In this document: piece by piece, positions 46,330 through 55,663 of the stretch
Position numbering within the stretch: the first letter of the stretch is position 1
How the letters are laid out: the number at the start of each line of letters is the position of its first letter
NCBI RefSeq assembly: GCF_001298445.1
Contig: NZ_CP012036.1
Span: forward strand, 124,001 to 188,000
Source of the DNA: Nostoc piscinale CENA21
GTDB taxonomy: Bacteria > Cyanobacteriota > Cyanobacteriia > Cyanobacteriales > Nostocaceae
Reading direction: 5' to 3'
Length of the DNA: 64,000 nt
Notes under the pieces: generated by a model
Database searches by the model: none
What the model was told of the DNA's origin: nothing
What the model saw: the letters and a program-made list of their open reading frames with translations, nothing else
Position numbers and translations under genes: made by a program

Positions 46330-46566
46330 ATGTCTCGTCGCTGTCAACTAACTGGTAAGAAAGCAAATAACGCCTTTGCAATTTCTCACTCTCATCGCCG
46401 TACAAAGCGTCTTCAACAGGTCAACCTCCAAACCAAGCGCATTTGGTGGCAAGGCGGAAATCGTTGGGTCAAACTGAAACTATCCACCAAAGCCATCAAA
46501 ACCTTAGAAGTCAAAGGTTTAGAAGCAATGGCTAAAGAAGCAGGTATTAACCTGAACCATTACTAA
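46330..46566 (+). CDS. rpmB: 50S ribosomal protein L28
   Basis: A 78-aa very basic ribosomal protein beginning MSRRCQLTGKKANNAFAISHSHRRTKR, with KRIWWQGGNRWVKLKLSTKAIKTL and the C-terminal GINLNHY. These are L28 family features and the length is exact. It starts 279 bases after htpG, with the MITE-like element in between, which may disturb or provide its promoter. A clear terminator follows at 46743. Confidence 0.96.
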   Translation: MSRRCQLTGKKANNAFAISHSHRRTKRLQQVNLQTKRIWWQGGNRWVKLKLSTKAIKTLEVKGLEAMAKEAGINLNHY

Positions 46567-46714
46567 ACCATCAAACAAGGCGAATTCAACGAGATGGTAT
46601 TTGTGTACAAAAGGTACATAAATACCTAGTTTTAAACTATTCATCCTCATCTTTGGTAATTGCAAGGATAAGAGAGATATACGTTGAAATTACTTGCAAC
46701 GAATGTATCAATAG

Positions 46715-46984
46715 CTAATAAATTTTGAATATTGATGCTATCAACCTCCCTGCAATCGGGAGGTTTTTAATTAATTCATGTTTTTTATCTTCAATTGATA
46801 TTTTTGCCTCTCCAGTTGGGTAGCCTAAGTTTATCTTGTCAAACATGCCTTCATAAAGTTGTATGCCCATACAATACACATCTTTAAAGTTAAGATGAAG
46901 CCTACGTATTTTATCCCAGATCAGCAACAAATTCATTGAAGTGGAAAAATCAGTATTTTCCAGAAAATATAAAAAGTTTAGCAA
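46715..46984 (-). CDS. doubtful small protein
   Basis: An 89-codon frame opened by TTG, with plausible composition (a helical start, then NFKDVYCMGIQLYEGMFDKINLGYPTGEAKISIEDKKHE). I do not recognise it. Its 3' part overlaps the rpmB terminator hairpin on the other strand and there is no ribosome-binding site, so it may be a decayed gene remnant or chance. Confidence 0.2.
   Translation of the reverse strand: MLNFLYFLENTDFSTSMNLLLIWDKIRRLHLNFKDVYCMGIQLYEGMFDKINLGYPTGEAKISIEDKKHELIKNLPIAGRLIASIFKIY
46743..46769 (+). terminator. Rho-independent terminator downstream of rpmB
   Basis: AACCTCCC at 46743-46750 pairs with GGGAGGTT at 46758-46765, followed by TTTAATTAA. It lies 180 bases past the rpmB stop. 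A second hairpin (GGTATTT ... AAATACC, 46594-46624) is closer to the stop. Confidence 0.75.
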
Positions 46985-47036
46985 TGGTATAACTTAAAAA
47001 TCATCGTCTGGTGTTTTACTGTGTTGAGATATTAAT

Positions 47037-47136
47037 TCAACAGGTTAAGCAAAAATTAGCATCAATAAAATTATTTAACCTGAAGAATCACTCAACAGGT
47101 AAATTTCACAATTGCCCAAAAATCAATTAGCATCAA
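47037..47136 (+). promoter_or_regulatory. repeat-rich leader of the hps locus
   Basis: Three ordered repeats lie in the 170 bases before hpsA. TCAACAGGT occurs at 47037-47045 and 47092-47100. AATTAGCATCAA occurs at 47054-47065 and 47125-47136. CAGGTTAA at 47041-47048 is inverted as TTAACCTG at 47075-47082. They are candidate sites for a regulator of hormogonium genes; the identity is unknown. Confidence 0.5.
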
Positions 47137-47158
47137 ACCACTTGACAGGAAAGCAGTT

Positions 47159-50100
47159 ATGTCTTTACAACGCCAGCTAGTCAAGACTATCAAAATCATC
47201 TCCAAAAAACTTAGTAAGTACTCTTTATTCACGATAAAAAAGCAGATTAATTGGCTGCTGCGGACTTTATTTCTCAGCAGGAGACGACGAGACTCTGTAA
47301 ATGCTGGTTTTGTGTTGCCAACAGTAGCAATGGTTGCACTGGTGGTTGTTTTGTTGACTACCGCCATTTTATTTCGTTCGTTTGAACGTTCTAAAAACGC
47401 TAGTAACGTGCGAGTTAATGAAGTTGTTCTGAATGCTGCGACTCCTGCTATTGATCGTGCTAGAGCTAAAATAGATGCTCTACTTGAAGACCCTACATTA
47501 CCACGAGGAACTCCTACTGATAGTGCTTTATATGATGCTTTAAACAAGAACAAGTATAGCCTAGGTGATGAAACTCGCCTGAAACTAACTTCTGACTTTA
47601 ACGGCACATCCGGCATTCAAACTAGCACCACTTCTAATCCTCTACCGTTAGAAAATGACGAAACTTTAAAAACTGCTTGGAAGTATGCAGTTGATACAGA
47701 TAATAACGGGAAAAAAGATACTTTTACTATTTATGGAATTTACTTTCGCACTCCAACGCGAAATGCTAACACAGGGCAATTTAATCGTAAAAGAAACCCG
47801 TTAGAAGCTAGAACTCCACCGATGGATAATGCCTCTACAAATACTCAGTGTAGTAGTGCTACTGGTTTTTCTAGCTTAGTCGGTAACTCCAGTTGGTATC
47901 AACTTCAAAGCGGTAATCTTGGTAAGAGCTTTTTTGTCTACACTGTGAATGTCCCAATAACTCAAGCGGCATATAATGCAATAACTACTAATCAAAATCA
48001 ATATGAAGCATACAAAGGAAATAAAAGTATTGCCGCACTAGAATTTCAGCAAGATCGGAGTCGTGTTCCTCTACCAAATAATGCTGTTTGGTTTGAAAAT
48101 GATTTAGAGATTATCGTTGGTTCTACAGACTTATTGCTGAACGGCAGAATACATACAAACGGTAACTTACTAGTAGGAAGAGGTAGTGGTGATCTTACCT
48201 TGCGGCAAGTGAGTAGTAAAACATCATGTTTCTATAACCAAGAAAATGGATTGATTAGTGTAGGCGGTAATGTAGGTACTGGCAATGTGAACCAAACTAC
48301 AAATCAGAGTGCTGTTACCGTTGACCTTTATCGAGGGTTTGGAAAAGGTATCACGACAAAACAGATTGATAGCACAGAGAAATCTACAGACAGTGCAGGT
48401 GGTTCGGAAATTGGATTTAACGACACAGCATATAACGAGCGTATTGCTCGTATGAAGATAGATGGATTGGCAGCTTGTACAACTTGTCAGAGTGCTACTA
48501 CTGCTAGTGCTTTAATCTCAGCTGTGAATGGCAGTGGATACCCAGACGACGTAAAAAGAAATGTGGCAGCTAAAGTCGATACTAGTACTGATAATGCGGC
48601 TACAGCTAAAAATGTACTGGCAGATGAAGTAGAGATTTATCTAAGAAATAGGACAAGACGAGTACCTTTTGCTGAAGTTGCTAGTGGGGGTCCAGCTACA
48701 ACTGGCTATACAGCTATTAATGCCAGCTTAACTCCGCAATCGACCTGGAGAGAACCAATCAATAGCAGTAATCAATTAACTGGTACAACTATTACTCTGA
48801 ACGAAACCAAGTTATCTGCAACTTATCCAACCTTTCAAAAGCAAAAAGGCACTCAACTTTATTTAGGCGATCGCGTCCTGGTTGGTAATAATTTACCTGC
48901 AAGATGGTTACTCAACGGTCAATATGTTGGTTCAGATGGTAAAGATTTTGTGAAAAATAGTTCTGGTAATAATGTTGAGTGGACTGAACCACCTTCTCCA
49001 GATCCGGCACAAAATCAAAATAGATGGCGTAATAGCCAAATTCAAGCGATCGCAGACTTAGGTATCTCCGAGCGCAATGGTTTTTGGGAAGAAAAAGCTG
49101 CCGAGAACCCCATTAATGACCTAGATAGTGTCGGTGGTATCAGAATAATCACTGGTGCTGGTATCTATGTTGATGGTACTGGTAACACAGTTAACATAAC
49201 AACTGGCCCCTTTTATCCTCGTGGTCTTTATTCTTTTTTACCAGCCACTAGTGCTGCTACTGTTGTCTGGCCAGATACTATGCCTATGTCTACACCAGCA
49301 GATGCCACAAAAAAAGGTGATTTGCTCATGCGTGCTACGGCTGTCTATCACTACAAAGTAGACTATGGAACCGACCAGGAGCCAATTGCTTGCGTAAGTA
49401 GCTATTATGACCCAACCGATAGCACCACAGCTAAAAACAAAGTCAATCAAAATGGTGGATATGGTGTTGATACCACCAACGGTAGATCAAATAATGGTGT
49501 TGTTTACAACTATCCTGGCAGAGGAAGCTTTACAACTAATAAAACCCGTCTGCAACTACAAGCTAATTTAAAATTTCCTAACGGGCGTTGGGTGAATGAA
49601 CCACTAAAAGATGCTCTAGGGAAAATTGGTGCTGGTACTACAGTCCCCAGCACAGGTTTGCAGTTAGCTGACTATTCCGCAATTGATACTGCTCTTTGCG
49701 CTATTTCAATTCTGAATAATGAGGCTGGTTTTGCTACCTCATTAACTAACAAGCCTCCTCATGGTGCAATCAAAGAAGCAACCTTCCTAGATGCGAGAGA
49801 AGCAAAACAGATTAGTGCAGCTGCTAATTCCACTACCTATGACCTTGACTTAGAACAGCGTCAACCATTAGAAGTTCGTGTAACTGATATTGATTTAAGT
49901 CAGTTACGTGGCACTACCATCGCAGTTAGCGAGTATTTACTACCTTATAGTGGTATTATTTATGCCTCCAGGGAAGATGCCCTGCGTGATGCGAGTAACA
50001 CCTCTACTGAATCGGAATTACTCAGTCCCACAGACTTTAAACTTGACCCTACACGTCGTCCAAATGGTATCCGTCTCATCAATGGCGAGACTTTGGCCAG

Positions 50101-52063
50101 AAAAACTAGCACTGATAACAATGATTACAATCCCAAAGAAAAAGGTTTAATTTTGGTTACTAATTTACCTGCATATATCAAAGGTAAATTTAATGTCCAC
50201 CAACCAAGCTTGGGTAGTACAACGGAACTAGAAGAATTCATAGAAGAAGAGCCAACTACTGACTTCTATGACCGCAGTACCGCAGAAACTCGATTTGCTT
50301 GTCGTCGTAACAGATTACCTGCTTGCGGCAGTACAAAAAGTGATTATTGGAGACCTGCAACTTTGATTGCCGATTCTATGACTCTGCTATCTGGTGGTTT
50401 TGTAGAGGGTTTTCGTAGTGATGGCGATTATAACCTCAACAATAATAGCGGTATTGCCGTTGATGCTACTGATTCTGCCAGAACAGATCGGCTCAAAAAT
50501 GGCTTTTGGGAAAACTATTTTGCTACCAATGCAAGCTGGTGGGAAAGTAGTGGAAGTAATAAGAATTTCCCCAAAACAAGTGCAGGTTCTTATGCACGTA
50601 ACGGTGTCACACCAATTCAGCGCCGAATTGATGATTACCCTATGTATGTAATGGAATTATGTCGTAAAGACTTAATTGAACAATGTACACCAAGTGATTG
50701 GGTGGTTGGGTTCGATGTAAATGGGGATGGTGACTTAGATGACACTGTTCTATTGGATTTAAATTCTAATGGCAACACTTCTGACTCAGGTGAAAGCTTA
50801 GTTGAAAAAGACATTAAAGCTTATCAACTAGGTAAAGCAATAACCAATGCTGCCGTTTCTGCTACAGCTGCTACAACAGCCTTATCAGATTGGGATGCTG
50901 CTTTCCCTACCTCTAGTGGCAAGAGTATTAGACAAAGACTAGGGGCTGGTGATACAGGTGATAAACAAGCATTAATAATTGCAGATCGCGGTTATCCCCG
51001 TCGAGTCGCTTTTGCACGCAATGACACCAATCAACTAGTTACAGCGACTGTAGGATCAAACACTGTTTACAAACCAATGGGAATCGGTTGTCCCCTGGAT
51101 ACCACTGGAAATACATACACCGGCAACGGATGCAGTTATGCTACTGGGACTTTAACAGAAAAGACTCATTACGGAAAAAAAGGAAACAGTGCCTTGTGGT
51201 TTAGAACTATAATCAACACCGCTAATAATCCCACTGACATTGCTAATACGCGCTACCACAACGTGCAATCGCTGTTCTATTATCCACCTATTGATGCTGA
51301 TGGTAATGGTAGCCCAGATGTAGATGGTCAGCCACGCTTGGTGCCTGTCTTGCAAATTCACAATGCGGAAGATACAGCTTCAAATAACAGCGACAAAGTG
51401 AGAACTGATAGTTCAGGAGTGGCAAATGACGATGATTATAGATATCATTGGCTACAATTTCCTAGTGCTGACACCACATTTAACGCGACTTTTGTATTAG
51501 GTAATAGCCCTAGTAGGCCAGAGGAAGTTTCAGCCGGTTTGCAAAACTTGGTGCGGTTCTTGGAAGCTTGGAGTGTCAAAGTGCGTAACGCCACCGACCC
51601 TAACGCATTCAACTCATCAAGTAAAACAGCCAAAATTAGCGGCAGCTTTATTCAATTAAAGCGCAGTACTTATTCCACAGGGCCTATCGCACCAATTTTG
51701 GATGCTCGAACCTCAATTACATCTTCTGCAACTAATAATTTGAGTCTTTTTGACTACACCTTAGACAATTACCCCACACAGAACGGTGATGGTGTGTTAC
51801 CTAGCTACTCGCCACCTGACAGAAAATGGGGGTTTGATGTTGGGCTGTTATCTGAACAACCAGACTTGTTTGCTCAAAGATTTACCTTACCGTCAACAGG
51901 CCGTCCAAACGAGTTCTTTAGAGAAGTAGGCCGAGATGATGCCTGGGTAAAAACATTACTCTGTGCTGTTGAACCAGCATCAGGCACGCCAACTGCTTAC
52001 GCAGCTCCTGATAGTTATCGTCCAAGTGATTGTCCATCTTTGACAGCCATACCAAACAACTAA
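47159..52063 (+). CDS. hpsA: hormogonium polysaccharide biosynthesis protein HpsA
   Basis: A 1634-aa very large protein, first gene of the hps locus. The N-terminus has a basic leader (SRRRRDSVNAG) ending at Gly50, followed by a hydrophobic segment starting FVLPT. This resembles a type IV prepilin signal, but the fifth mature residue is Thr (55) instead of Glu. The remainder is Asn/Thr/Ser-rich and extracellular-looking. It carries calcium-loop-like segments: DTDNNGKKD (about 179-187), DVNGDGDLDD (about 1185) and DADGNGSPD (about 1379). In Nostoc punctiforme hpsA belongs to the locus needed for hormogonium polysaccharide and gliding; its biochemical role is not settled. Five codons near 600-620 (NNVEWTEPP) look like the rest. 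No break is seen, remarkably, given its length. Confidence 0.9.
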   Translation: MSLQRQLVKTIKIISKKLSKYSLFTIKKQINWLLRTLFLSRRRRDSVNAGFVLPTVAMVALVVVLLTTAILFRSFERSKNASNVRVNEVVLNAATPAIDRARAKIDALLEDPTLPRGTPTDSALYDALNKNKYSLGDETRLKLTSDFNGTSGIQTSTTSNPLPLENDETLKTAWKYAVDTDNNGKKDTFTIYGIYFRTPTRNANTGQFNRKRNPLEARTPPMDNASTNTQCSSATGFSSLVGNSSWYQLQSGNLGKSFFVYTVNVPITQAAYNAITTNQNQYEAYKGNKSIAALEFQQDRSRVPLPNNAVWFENDLEIIVGSTDLLLNGRIHTNGNLLVGRGSGDLTLRQVSSKTSCFYNQENGLISVGGNVGTGNVNQTTNQSAVTVDLYRGFGKGITTKQIDSTEKSTDSAGGSEIGFNDTAYNERIARMKIDGLAACTTCQSATTASALISAVNGSGYPDDVKRNVAAKVDTSTDNAATAKNVLADEVEIYLRNRTRRVPFAEVASGGPATTGYTAINASLTPQSTWREPINSSNQLTGTTITLNETKLSATYPTFQKQKGTQLYLGDRVLVGNNLPARWLLNGQYVGSDGKDFVKNSSGNNVEWTEPPSPDPAQNQNRWRNSQIQAIADLGISERNGFWEEKAAENPINDLDSVGGIRIITGAGIYVDGTGNTVNITTGPFYPRGLYSFLPATSAATVVWPDTMPMSTPADATKKGDLLMRATAVYHYKVDYGTDQEPIACVSSYYDPTDSTTAKNKVNQNGGYGVDTTNGRSNNGVVYNYPGRGSFTTNKTRLQLQANLKFPNGRWVNEPLKDALGKIGAGTTVPSTGLQLADYSAIDTALCAISILNNEAGFATSLTNKPPHGAIKEATFLDAREAKQISAAANSTTYDLDLEQRQPLEVRVTDIDLSQLRGTTIAVSEYLLPYSGIIYASREDALRDASNTSTESELLSPTDFKLDPTRRPNGIRLINGETLARKTSTDNNDYNPKEKGLILVTNLPAYIKGKFNVHQPSLGSTTELEEFIEEEPTTDFYDRSTAETRFACRRNRLPACGSTKSDYWRPATLIADSMTLLSGGFVEGFRSDGDYNLNNNSGIAVDATDSARTDRLKNGFWENYFATNASWWESSGSNKNFPKTSAGSYARNGVTPIQRRIDDYPMYVMELCRKDLIEQCTPSDWVVGFDVNGDGDLDDTVLLDLNSNGNTSDSGESLVEKDIKAYQLGKAITNAAVSATAATTALSDWDAAFPTSSGKSIRQRLGAGDTGDKQALIIADRGYPRRVAFARNDTNQLVTATVGSNTVYKPMGIGCPLDTTGNTYTGNGCSYATGTLTEKTHYGKKGNSALWFRTIINTANNPTDIANTRYHNVQSLFYYPPIDADGNGSPDVDGQPRLVPVLQIHNAEDTASNNSDKVRTDSSGVANDDDYRYHWLQFPSADTTFNATFVLGNSPSRPEEVSAGLQNLVRFLEAWSVKVRNATDPNAFNSSSKTAKISGSFIQLKRSTYSTGPIAPILDARTSITSSATNNLSLFDYTLDNYPTQNGDGVLPSYSPPDRKWGFDVGLLSEQPDLFAQRFTLPSTGRPNEFFREVGRDDAWVKTLLCAVEPASGTPTAYAAPDSYRPSDCPSLTAIPNN

Positions 52064-52097
52064 CAATTCGTTTTTTGTACATATTGGGTAAATTGCC

Positions 52098-52796
52098 ATG
52101 ATAGGGAAACAAATGATCCTCCAGTTAGCAACAAATAAAGCAGACAAGAAAACAATATCAGAAACACATGAAGCAGCTGGTTTTACTATTGTTGAGTCTT
52201 TAGTAGCAATACTGGTAGTAACAATTTTGCTGGCTGCGATCGCTCCAGTACTTTCCCTATCTGTGGCAACCCGTGTACAATCTCGACGGGTAGAATTAGC
52301 CACGCAAGCAGCTAAAGCTTACATTGATGCAGTCCGTACTCAAAAAATCACAGCCCCAACAGAAAGTGGAACGAATACTCCTTCTAATAACCCTGCACCC
52401 ACAGCTACAGGAACTCTTACCTGCACTGCTAACTCTTACTGCACAGCGCCAACAGGGACATCTCTATATTGTGTAGATTTTGATAGTACTAATAGCTGTG
52501 AAACTAACAGTCTGACAGATATGGTTGTGCAAGCTTTTCGCTACAACCCAAATAACAGCAACAGCAACCCTGCAATTACAGGATATACGTTGGGACTACG
52601 AGTTTATAGATCAGATGCTTTTAGGAGCAGTGCTACTCTACTTAAGAATACAGCTACAAGTAAAACTACACAACGTACTTTTACCCCAGGTATTGGTCAG
52701 AAGACAGCACCATTAGTAGAGATGACAGCAGATATTAGCGATATCGTACCTAAATATAGTGATCTTTGCGCTCGCTTTAGCGGTGGCTGCAATTAA
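52098..52796 (+). CDS. hpsB: pseudopilin HpsB
   Basis: A 232-aa pseudopilin. A leader of 28 residues ends in Gly28, followed by FTIVESLVAILVVTILLAAIAPVL; cutting before Phe29 leaves Glu at mature position 5, as a prepilin peptidase expects. The globular part has two to four Cys (LTCTANSYCTAP, YCVDFDSTNSCE) likely forming disulfides. It belongs to the type II-secretion-like pseudopilin set of the hps locus. It follows hpsA by 34 bases. The letter B is assigned from gene order. Confidence 0.8.
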   Translation: MIGKQMILQLATNKADKKTISETHEAAGFTIVESLVAILVVTILLAAIAPVLSLSVATRVQSRRVELATQAAKAYIDAVRTQKITAPTESGTNTPSNNPAPTATGTLTCTANSYCTAPTGTSLYCVDFDSTNSCETNSLTDMVVQAFRYNPNNSNSNPAITGYTLGLRVYRSDAFRSSATLLKNTATSKTTQRTFTPGIGQKTAPLVEMTADISDIVPKYSDLCARFSGGCN

Positions 52797-52842
52797 ATAG
52801 TGATTGTTAATTACCTGTGAACAAACGAGAAGCTATACAATT

Positions 52843-53832
52843 ATGAGTTCACTAAAATTTCTTCTGATTACTCAAATTAAACATCGCCAAAAAAATGATG
52901 AAATTAAGGGTTTTACATTGATTGAATTATTGGTAGCTATGCTTATGGCATTTCTAGTCATAACTCCCTTAATGTTATTTATGATGAATCTTTTAGAAGG
53001 CGATCGTAAAGAACAAGCCAAAGCAACTACAGAACAAGAAATGCAAGCCGCCCTAGATTACATAGCACGCGACTTACAGCAAGCTATATATGTATATGAT
53101 GCTGACGGAGTAGCAAGAAATAGAAATACTACAGATATTACTCTGTCAGGCATTCAAGACCAAATACCACCTGTCAAAACAGCCCCTAATTGCAATGATG
53201 CGAATGTTTGTAAACCAATACTTGTATTTTGGAAACGTGAATTTTTAGCTAGTAGTGTTGGTGTCACTTCTGCTACTGATACAACAAGAGATGACGGCTA
53301 TGCTTATTCATTAGTCGCATACTATTTAATTACTAATACTAATGGTAGTAATACTACTTGGTCTAAACAAGCACGGATTGGTAGATTTCAAATCCGAGGT
53401 CAAGTTAATTCAGATAATACTAACACTACCAATGATACTGGCTTTAGTCCTCCACCACTTGATCCTAACATCACTGGTTCTACACTTAAAGAAAGAATGA
53501 ATCAATGGAAAACTGCGTTAACAGGATCAGCAAGCTACACTCAACCAGTTACAACTTTAATTGATTTCATTAGTACTACTAGCCCTTCAATTAGCACTAA
53601 CACCAGTGGAGTTTGCCCAGGTACAAATGCCAGTCCTAAACTTGTGGGTAGCCTCACCAGTGGTTTTTATACTTGTGTTGATGCGGCTGAAGTATTAGCA
53701 CAGGTTTTCATCAGAGGCAATGCACTTGCTCGCATACAAAACAATAACCTGAATTATCAAAATTCTCAAAGAGCTTACTTTCCTAGTGCAAGTGTACGAG
53801 TACAAGGACGCGGGTTTTTGTTGACTAAATGA
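52843..53832 (+). CDS. hpsC: pseudopilin HpsC
   Basis: A 329-aa prepilin-like protein: leader of 23 residues ending Gly23, then FTLIELLVAMLMAFLVITPLM, with Glu5 of the mature form. This is the longer pseudopilin (GspJ/K-like size) of the set. The start is put at ATG 52843, preceded by GAGAAG at some distance; an in-frame TTG at 52804 would extend the leader to 36. It follows hpsB by 46 bases. The letter is from gene order. Confidence 0.78.
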   Translation: MSSLKFLLITQIKHRQKNDEIKGFTLIELLVAMLMAFLVITPLMLFMMNLLEGDRKEQAKATTEQEMQAALDYIARDLQQAIYVYDADGVARNRNTTDITLSGIQDQIPPVKTAPNCNDANVCKPILVFWKREFLASSVGVTSATDTTRDDGYAYSLVAYYLITNTNGSNTTWSKQARIGRFQIRGQVNSDNTNTTNDTGFSPPPLDPNITGSTLKERMNQWKTALTGSASYTQPVTTLIDFISTTSPSISTNTSGVCPGTNASPKLVGSLTSGFYTCVDAAEVLAQVFIRGNALARIQNNNLNYQNSQRAYFPSASVRVQGRGFLLTK

Positions 53833-53871
53833 TCTTTATAAATACCTTAGTTAATTTATCAAGCATATAAT

Positions 53872-54519
53872 ATGTACTTGTCAAGTTTAAGTTTTTTTCA
53901 GAGAACTAAAAATAGATACCTATCTGAACATATCCAAAATGATGTTGGTTTCAGTATGGTGGAAGTTATTGCTGTAGTGCTGATGATAGGCATATTAGGC
54001 ACAATTGCTATTCCTAGCTGGTTTAATTTCCTTAATCGGCAACGAGTGAATAAAACTAATGATGTGGTTTTTGCCGCTATACAAGAAGCACAAAAAGAAG
54101 CTAAACAAAAAAAAATCAGCTACAGTGTCAGTTTTAAAATGGACAATCAAGTTCCCAAGCTGGCTATTCATCCTGACTCTATAGCAGCATCTAGTCTTGC
54201 TAGTAACCAATGGAAGTCTATGGAGGAATCTGTAGGAATCAAATCTGGACAAATCAGCTTTTTTACAAATTTGACTGGTAAAAACACTGTCAACTCTACT
54301 AACCCCGCAGTGAATACAAGTGCGACATACTTAAATAGTCCACAAACAATCACTTTTGACTACATGGGTACTTTGCCAAACTTTGTTACACCAGCAACAG
54401 GAGAAGCACCAGGATTAAAAATTGTTGTAGCTGCATCTAACAATTCTACAAAGCGATGTGTGATTGTAAAAACTATTTTAGGCTCGACTCTTAGAGGCAA
54501 AAATAATGAGTGTAATTAA
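53872..54519 (+). CDS. hpsD: pseudopilin HpsD
   Basis: A 215-aa prepilin-like protein: leader of 26 residues ending Gly26, then FSMVEVIAVVLMIGILGTIAIPSWF, with Glu5 and a Pro at the end of the helix as in GspH/GspG. A GspH-like C-terminal domain follows (ITFDYMGTLPNF). It resembles the gene at 57672. Letter from gene order; 39 bases behind hpsC. A 116-base gap follows before the glycosyltransferases. Confidence 0.78.
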   Translation: MYLSSLSFFQRTKNRYLSEHIQNDVGFSMVEVIAVVLMIGILGTIAIPSWFNFLNRQRVNKTNDVVFAAIQEAQKEAKQKKISYSVSFKMDNQVPKLAIHPDSIAASSLASNQWKSMEESVGIKSGQISFFTNLTGKNTVNSTNPAVNTSATYLNSPQTITFDYMGTLPNFVTPATGEAPGLKIVVAASNNSTKRCVIVKTILGSTLRGKNNECN

Positions 54520-54635
54520 AATTCAGCAAAAAAATCATAAAAATACATTACATAATACTGTATATTCAACACAAAATCATAACATTAGTTAAGTATGAGG
54601 TTTCATATTTGTATTTTTTAAACTTGTAATCAAAA

Positions 54636-55631
54636 ATGTCTATAAAGTATAAACTTCAAAATATGACTGCAAGCCTTGATTTTACAGTAGTTGTCCCGAC
54701 TTATAACGGTGCAATTCGTCTACCTAAGTTATTAGAACGACTGCAACAGCAACAAAATACTGAAAATATCTCTTGGGAAATTATTGTTGTAGATAATAAC
54801 AGTACAGATAATACGGCTCAAGTTGTTAAAAATTATCAAACAAATTGGCAATATGCTTCCCCGTTAAAGTACATGTTTGAAGCCAAACAAGGAGCAGCTT
54901 ACGCCCGAAAACGTGGAGTAGTAGAGGCTTCAGGCAAATTGATAGGTTTTCTTGATGACGACAACTACCCGCTATCAAATTGGGTAGCAGAGGCTTATGC
55001 TTTTGCTCAAAAATACCATCAAGCAGGGGCTTATGGTAGTCAAATTCACGCAGATTGGGAAACAGAACCATCAGAAGATTTTCAACGACGAATAGCACCA
55101 TTTTTAGCAATTACAGAACGCGGAAATCTACCACTACTTTATGAAGCAAAAAAGAAATTACTACCTCCCTCTGCTGGTTTAGTAGTAAGGCGACAAGCTT
55201 GGCTGGAAAGTGTACCACAAAAAACTATATTAACTGGTAGAACTCCTGGTAATATGCTGACCAGTGAAGATTTAGAAGTACTATGTTACATCCAAAAATC
55301 AGGATGGGAAATTTGGTATAATCCCAGCATGGAGATTTATCATCAAATACCAAAATCTCGATTACAAAGAGAATACTTAATACCATTTTTTAGAGGTATT
55401 GGATTGAGCCGTTATGTGACTAGAATGGTAAATACAAAGTATTATAATAAACCATTTATAATTCTAGTTTATTTAGTAAATGATTTACGAAAAATTATTT
55501 TTCATTTCCTGAAATACAAAGGGAGTTTTCAAGATAATTTAGTAGCAGCTTGTGAAATGCAACTATTTTTAAGTAGTTTAATTAGTCCTTTTTATTTATG
55601 TAAAAATGGCTATTTAAATAACAAAATATAA
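54636..55631 (+). CDS. hpsE: glycosyltransferase HpsE (family 2)
   Basis: A 331-aa GT2 enzyme. The nucleotide-sugar site starts FTVVVPTYNGA near residue 17, with IIVVDNNSTDNTA, then the DxD-like motif GFLDDDNYPL (about 105-112). A C-terminal membrane-associating part (HQIPKSRLQREYLIPFFRGIG) follows. It adds a sugar to the hormogonium polysaccharide. It is similar to the next gene over its full length (tandem duplication). The N-terminal nine residues may be an upstream extension if the internal Met10 is used. Confidence 0.78.
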   Translation: MSIKYKLQNMTASLDFTVVVPTYNGAIRLPKLLERLQQQQNTENISWEIIVVDNNSTDNTAQVVKNYQTNWQYASPLKYMFEAKQGAAYARKRGVVEASGKLIGFLDDDNYPLSNWVAEAYAFAQKYHQAGAYGSQIHADWETEPSEDFQRRIAPFLAITERGNLPLLYEAKKKLLPPSAGLVVRRQAWLESVPQKTILTGRTPGNMLTSEDLEVLCYIQKSGWEIWYNPSMEIYHQIPKSRLQREYLIPFFRGIGLSRYVTRMVNTKYYNKPFIILVYLVNDLRKIIFHFLKYKGSFQDNLVAACEMQLFLSSLISPFYLCKNGYLNNKI

Positions 55632-55663
55632 TACTTCAAACACTGCTTTTTATTTTTAAATTA

